Shown one piece after another: positions 61,828-64,000 of a stretch of DNA of 64,000 nt. The stretch is from NCBI GenBank assembly GCA_023015825.1, contig JALKAW010000006.1:171737-235736 (forward strand), in the 5' to 3' direction. A program made the translations under genes and the position numbers. Each line of letters begins with the position of its first letter. The first letter of the stretch is position 1. The DNA is from Flavobacteriaceae bacterium S0862 (GTDB lineage: Bacteria; Bacteroidota; Bacteroidia; Flavobacteriales; Flavobacteriaceae). The notes under the pieces were generated by a model that was not told where the DNA came from, did not search any database, and was given only the letters and a program-made list of their open reading frames with translations.

Positions 61828-61910
61828 TTTAATAAATCATTGTTAAAACCGTTATGGTATTTAGTAATTTTCTTTCTCGTATAAAAAAAGTGATTACATT
61901 TGATAATTAC

Positions 61911-61918
61911 TATTTTTG
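61911..61918 (+). promoter_or_regulatory. housekeeping -7 box of porin gene
   Basis: TATTTTTG fits TAnnTTTG, 50 bases before the chosen ATG. A second box TACATTTG is at 61895-61902. No -33 TTG is clear. Confidence 0.45.
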
Positions 61919-61968
61919 CACGAAGTTTTACGTCACAAAACTTGTATTTACAAGATTATAAAATATTT

Positions 61969-63933
61969 ATGAATCGTATAGTTTTATTGTTGTTTTCTTT
62001 TTTTGCTATTGAAGCTTTAACTGCTCAAGTTAATCCACCTGTAAAACAATCGGAGGGAAGAACTAGATTTAGTATTCAAGAAAATGACTCGTTAAATAGA
62101 AATAATTCTGGTGGTAATAGTAAAAACAAAAACGCAACCATTGACCTTTACAAAATTATTTCTAAAGAGCATGATACAACTTTTGTAGATACAACTCTTA
62201 CAATATACAAAGACTATAAATTCAACTATTTAAGAAGAGATAATTTTAATGTCTTACCGTTTTCAAATATTGGCCAAACCTATAACACTTTAAGTTATAA
62301 TTTTGAAAACAATTCATTAATGCCAGTTTTTGGAGCTCGTGCAAGACATTTCAATTTTATGGAGATAGAGGATGTTAATTATTATTATGTACCTACACCT
62401 TTTACCGAGCTAATGTTTAAAACAGCTTTTGAGCAAGGTCAGTTATTGGATGCTTTTTTTACTGTAAATACGACGCCGCAATTTAACTTTTCAATAGCTT
62501 ATAAAGGACTTAGGTCGTTAGGCAAGTATCAGCATATATTAACAAGTACTGGAAATTTTAGGTTTACAACTAATTATATAACAAAAAATGGTAGATATAA
62601 TATTAGGGCACATTCTGTAATTCAAGACCTAATGAATGAAGAAAATGGAGGTATTTTAGATAAGGATCTTGATGAATTCGAATCAGGAAATCCTAGATTT
62701 TTGGATCGTTCGGTTTTTGATCCAGCTTTTGAAGATGCCAAAAATGTTTTAAAAGGAAAAAGATTTCATTTTGACCATTATTATAATGTAATTCAGCAGA
62801 AAGATACATTAAGCCAAAACACTTTAAGTCTTGGAAATATAGTGTCTTACGAAAGCAAGTATTATCAATATGAACAGACTTCACCTTATACCGATTACTT
62901 TGGTGATGCTTTTCCAAGCTCCAATTTAAATGATAAAACTAATTTAGAGAATGTGTATGTTGAAGCCAACACAAGATATAGAAGTAATACACTTGGAGAG
63001 TTAAAGTTTAATGTCGGTTATAATCAATATAATTATGGTTATAACACCTTGGTATCTATAAATGGTAATGATATTACTAACCGTTTAAAAGGAAATGTAG
63101 TTTCAGTTGGTGGAGGCTATAAAAATACCATTGGTAAATTTCTAATTCAGGGAGATTTTGGATTGAATGTTTCAGGAGATTTTGACGGAAATTTTTTAAA
63201 TGGAAAAGCAAAGTACAGTATTAATGAGGATTCTAAAGTTAGTGCCACAATCAATATAAGTTCCAAAGCACCCAATTATAACTATTTATTATATCAAAGT
63301 GACTATATAAATTACAATTGGCAAAACTCGTTTGATAATGTCCAAACAAAGCAACTAGGTTTTAAATTCGAATCAAATAAGTTGATTAATGTTGATTTGG
63401 ACTATACTACAATTAATAACTATACTTATTTTGATAAATCTGGAATCGAACCGCTTTTGAAAGCGAATCAATATAATGGTACGGTTAATTATTTTAGAGC
63501 AAGATTAGAAAAAGAGGTGAAGTTTGGGAAATTCGCCCTTAATAACACGTTGCTTTACCAAACAGTTATAGATGGTGACGATGTTTTAAATGTTCCAGAT
63601 ATTATTACAAGGAATACCTTTTATTACGCTAATCATTTTTTCGATAAAGCCTTATTTCTTCACACAGGAATAACTTTTAATTACTTCTCCAAATATAATA
63701 TGAATGCCTACGATCCAGTTTTAGCAGAATTCTATGTTCAAAACGAAAAACAACTAGGTGGTTTTCCTAGATTAGACTTCTTTATAAATGCTAAAGTTAA
63801 GCAAACTCGTATCTTTTTTAAGTTAGAGCATTTCAATGCTCCATTTACAGGTTACAATTATTACACTTCACCTAATAGTATTCATCGGGATTTGAGTATT
63901 CGATTTGGATTGGTATGGGATTTTTTCATGTGA
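61969..63933 (+). CDS. putative outer-membrane porin
   Basis: A 654-residue outer-membrane protein of the flavobacterial 'putative porin' (Porin_10-like) type. The start at 61969 is preferred because a signal peptide (IVLLLFSFFAIEALTAQ) begins there. A low-complexity Asn/Ser/Lys segment (about 35-55) precedes a 'plug-like' region (YKIISKEHDTTFVDTTLTIY) and many amphipathic strands such as YINYNWQNSFDN and LGELKFNVGYNQYNYGY. The final strand ends HRDLSIRFGLVWDFFM. The substrate is unknown. The stop codon overlaps a possible GTG start of the next reading frame. Confidence 0.85.
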   Translation: MNRIVLLLFSFFAIEALTAQVNPPVKQSEGRTRFSIQENDSLNRNNSGGNSKNKNATIDLYKIISKEHDTTFVDTTLTIYKDYKFNYLRRDNFNVLPFSNIGQTYNTLSYNFENNSLMPVFGARARHFNFMEIEDVNYYYVPTPFTELMFKTAFEQGQLLDAFFTVNTTPQFNFSIAYKGLRSLGKYQHILTSTGNFRFTTNYITKNGRYNIRAHSVIQDLMNEENGGILDKDLDEFESGNPRFLDRSVFDPAFEDAKNVLKGKRFHFDHYYNVIQQKDTLSQNTLSLGNIVSYESKYYQYEQTSPYTDYFGDAFPSSNLNDKTNLENVYVEANTRYRSNTLGELKFNVGYNQYNYGYNTLVSINGNDITNRLKGNVVSVGGGYKNTIGKFLIQGDFGLNVSGDFDGNFLNGKAKYSINEDSKVSATINISSKAPNYNYLLYQSDYINYNWQNSFDNVQTKQLGFKFESNKLINVDLDYTTINNYTYFDKSGIEPLLKANQYNGTVNYFRARLEKEVKFGKFALNNTLLYQTVIDGDDVLNVPDIITRNTFYYANHFFDKALFLHTGITFNYFSKYNMNAYDPVLAEFYVQNEKQLGGFPRLDFFINAKVKQTRIFFKLEHFNAPFTGYNYYTSPNSIHRDLSIRFGLVWDFFM

Positions 63934-64000
63934 TAAATGTTTGGTTATTAGGTGTTGTGGTGTTGTGTTTTATATTTTGTAAAAAAGAGTTAAGAAAAGG
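63930..64000 (+). CDS. possible N-terminus of a membrane protein, 3' end missing
   Basis: A GTG at 63930 overlaps the porin stop (GTGA) and opens a frame to the end of the window encoding a hydrophobic segment WLLGVVVLCFIF followed by CKKELRK. It looks like the start of a coupled small membrane or lipoprotein gene, but the bases are also low complexity (G/T-rich), and only 23 codons are visible. Weak. Confidence 0.25.
   Translation, partial: MINVWLLGVVVLCFIFCKKELRK

Overview
The window is a low-G+C chromosomal segment of a member of the Bacteroidota, almost certainly the family Flavobacteriaceae; a marine genus near Winogradskyella, Psychroserpens or Olleya fits, but I cannot name it from sequence alone. 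Support comes from TAnnTTTG-type -7 promoter boxes, no useful Shine-Dalgarno sites, many Cys-anchored lipoproteins, a GYDIA-type GHMP kinase beside HMG-CoA reductase, and gene orders typical of the group (surE-small membrane gene-lpxB; coaX-outer membrane protein-TPR-lptC). I see no prophage, insertion sequence, CRISPR array or rRNA operon. There is one tRNA gene (Phe).

Layout. 0-9 kb: a partial DUF4136 gene, a minus-strand pair (tail-specific protease, OppC-like permease), then the plus-strand run surE / small membrane protein / lpxB / NlpC-P60 / comEC. 9-14 kb: a thioredoxin and a POT peptide transporter (minus), then mvaA and the GYDIA kinase (plus, mevalonate pathway). 14-22 kb: a minus-strand envelope block read coaX > outer membrane protein > TPR > lptC > small protein > CNNM/CBS > PpiD-like chaperone, ending beside tRNA-Phe. 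22-35 kb: a peptide and amino-acid catabolism region. A six-gene minus-strand run (DPP-IV, M1, M19, FG-GAP, amidohydrolase, lipoprotein RidA) faces serine dehydratase and Xaa-Pro aminopeptidase, followed by threonine dehydrogenase. 35-41 kb: M13 peptidase, a diheme cytochrome lipoprotein and two tandem alpha/beta hydrolases.

41-50 kb is the most unusual part. Three genes (A at 41077, B at 45143, C at 45857) encode exported acidic proteins made of 37-residue repeats. They flank a minus-strand cassette of a paraoxonase-like lactonase, a retinol-saturase/CrtISO-like oxidoreductase and an exported PPOX-fold protein. A, C and a 52-codon yqaE/pmp3 gene at 49391 each carry an exact TGTAAC-N16-CGTC element 34-38 bases before the start codon, a typical ECF-sigma promoter. 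This suggests a small envelope-stress-like regulon with an undescribed repeat protein family; B seems to use the housekeeping promoter instead. lysS, lipB and a decayed fragment of a nucleoid-associated protein gene complete the region.

50-64 kb: an unknown membrane protein, a nucleoid-associated protein, a minus-strand set (NhaC antiporter, TIGR04076 protein, aldo/keto reductase, DUF885, DUF819), then rnhB with a large lipoprotein, and a putative porin running nearly to the end.

Start codons were moved inward from the longest reading frame where a signal peptide, lipobox or family N-terminus begins at an internal Met; these cases are noted. All functional calls are by family recognition and motif reading, without database searches.
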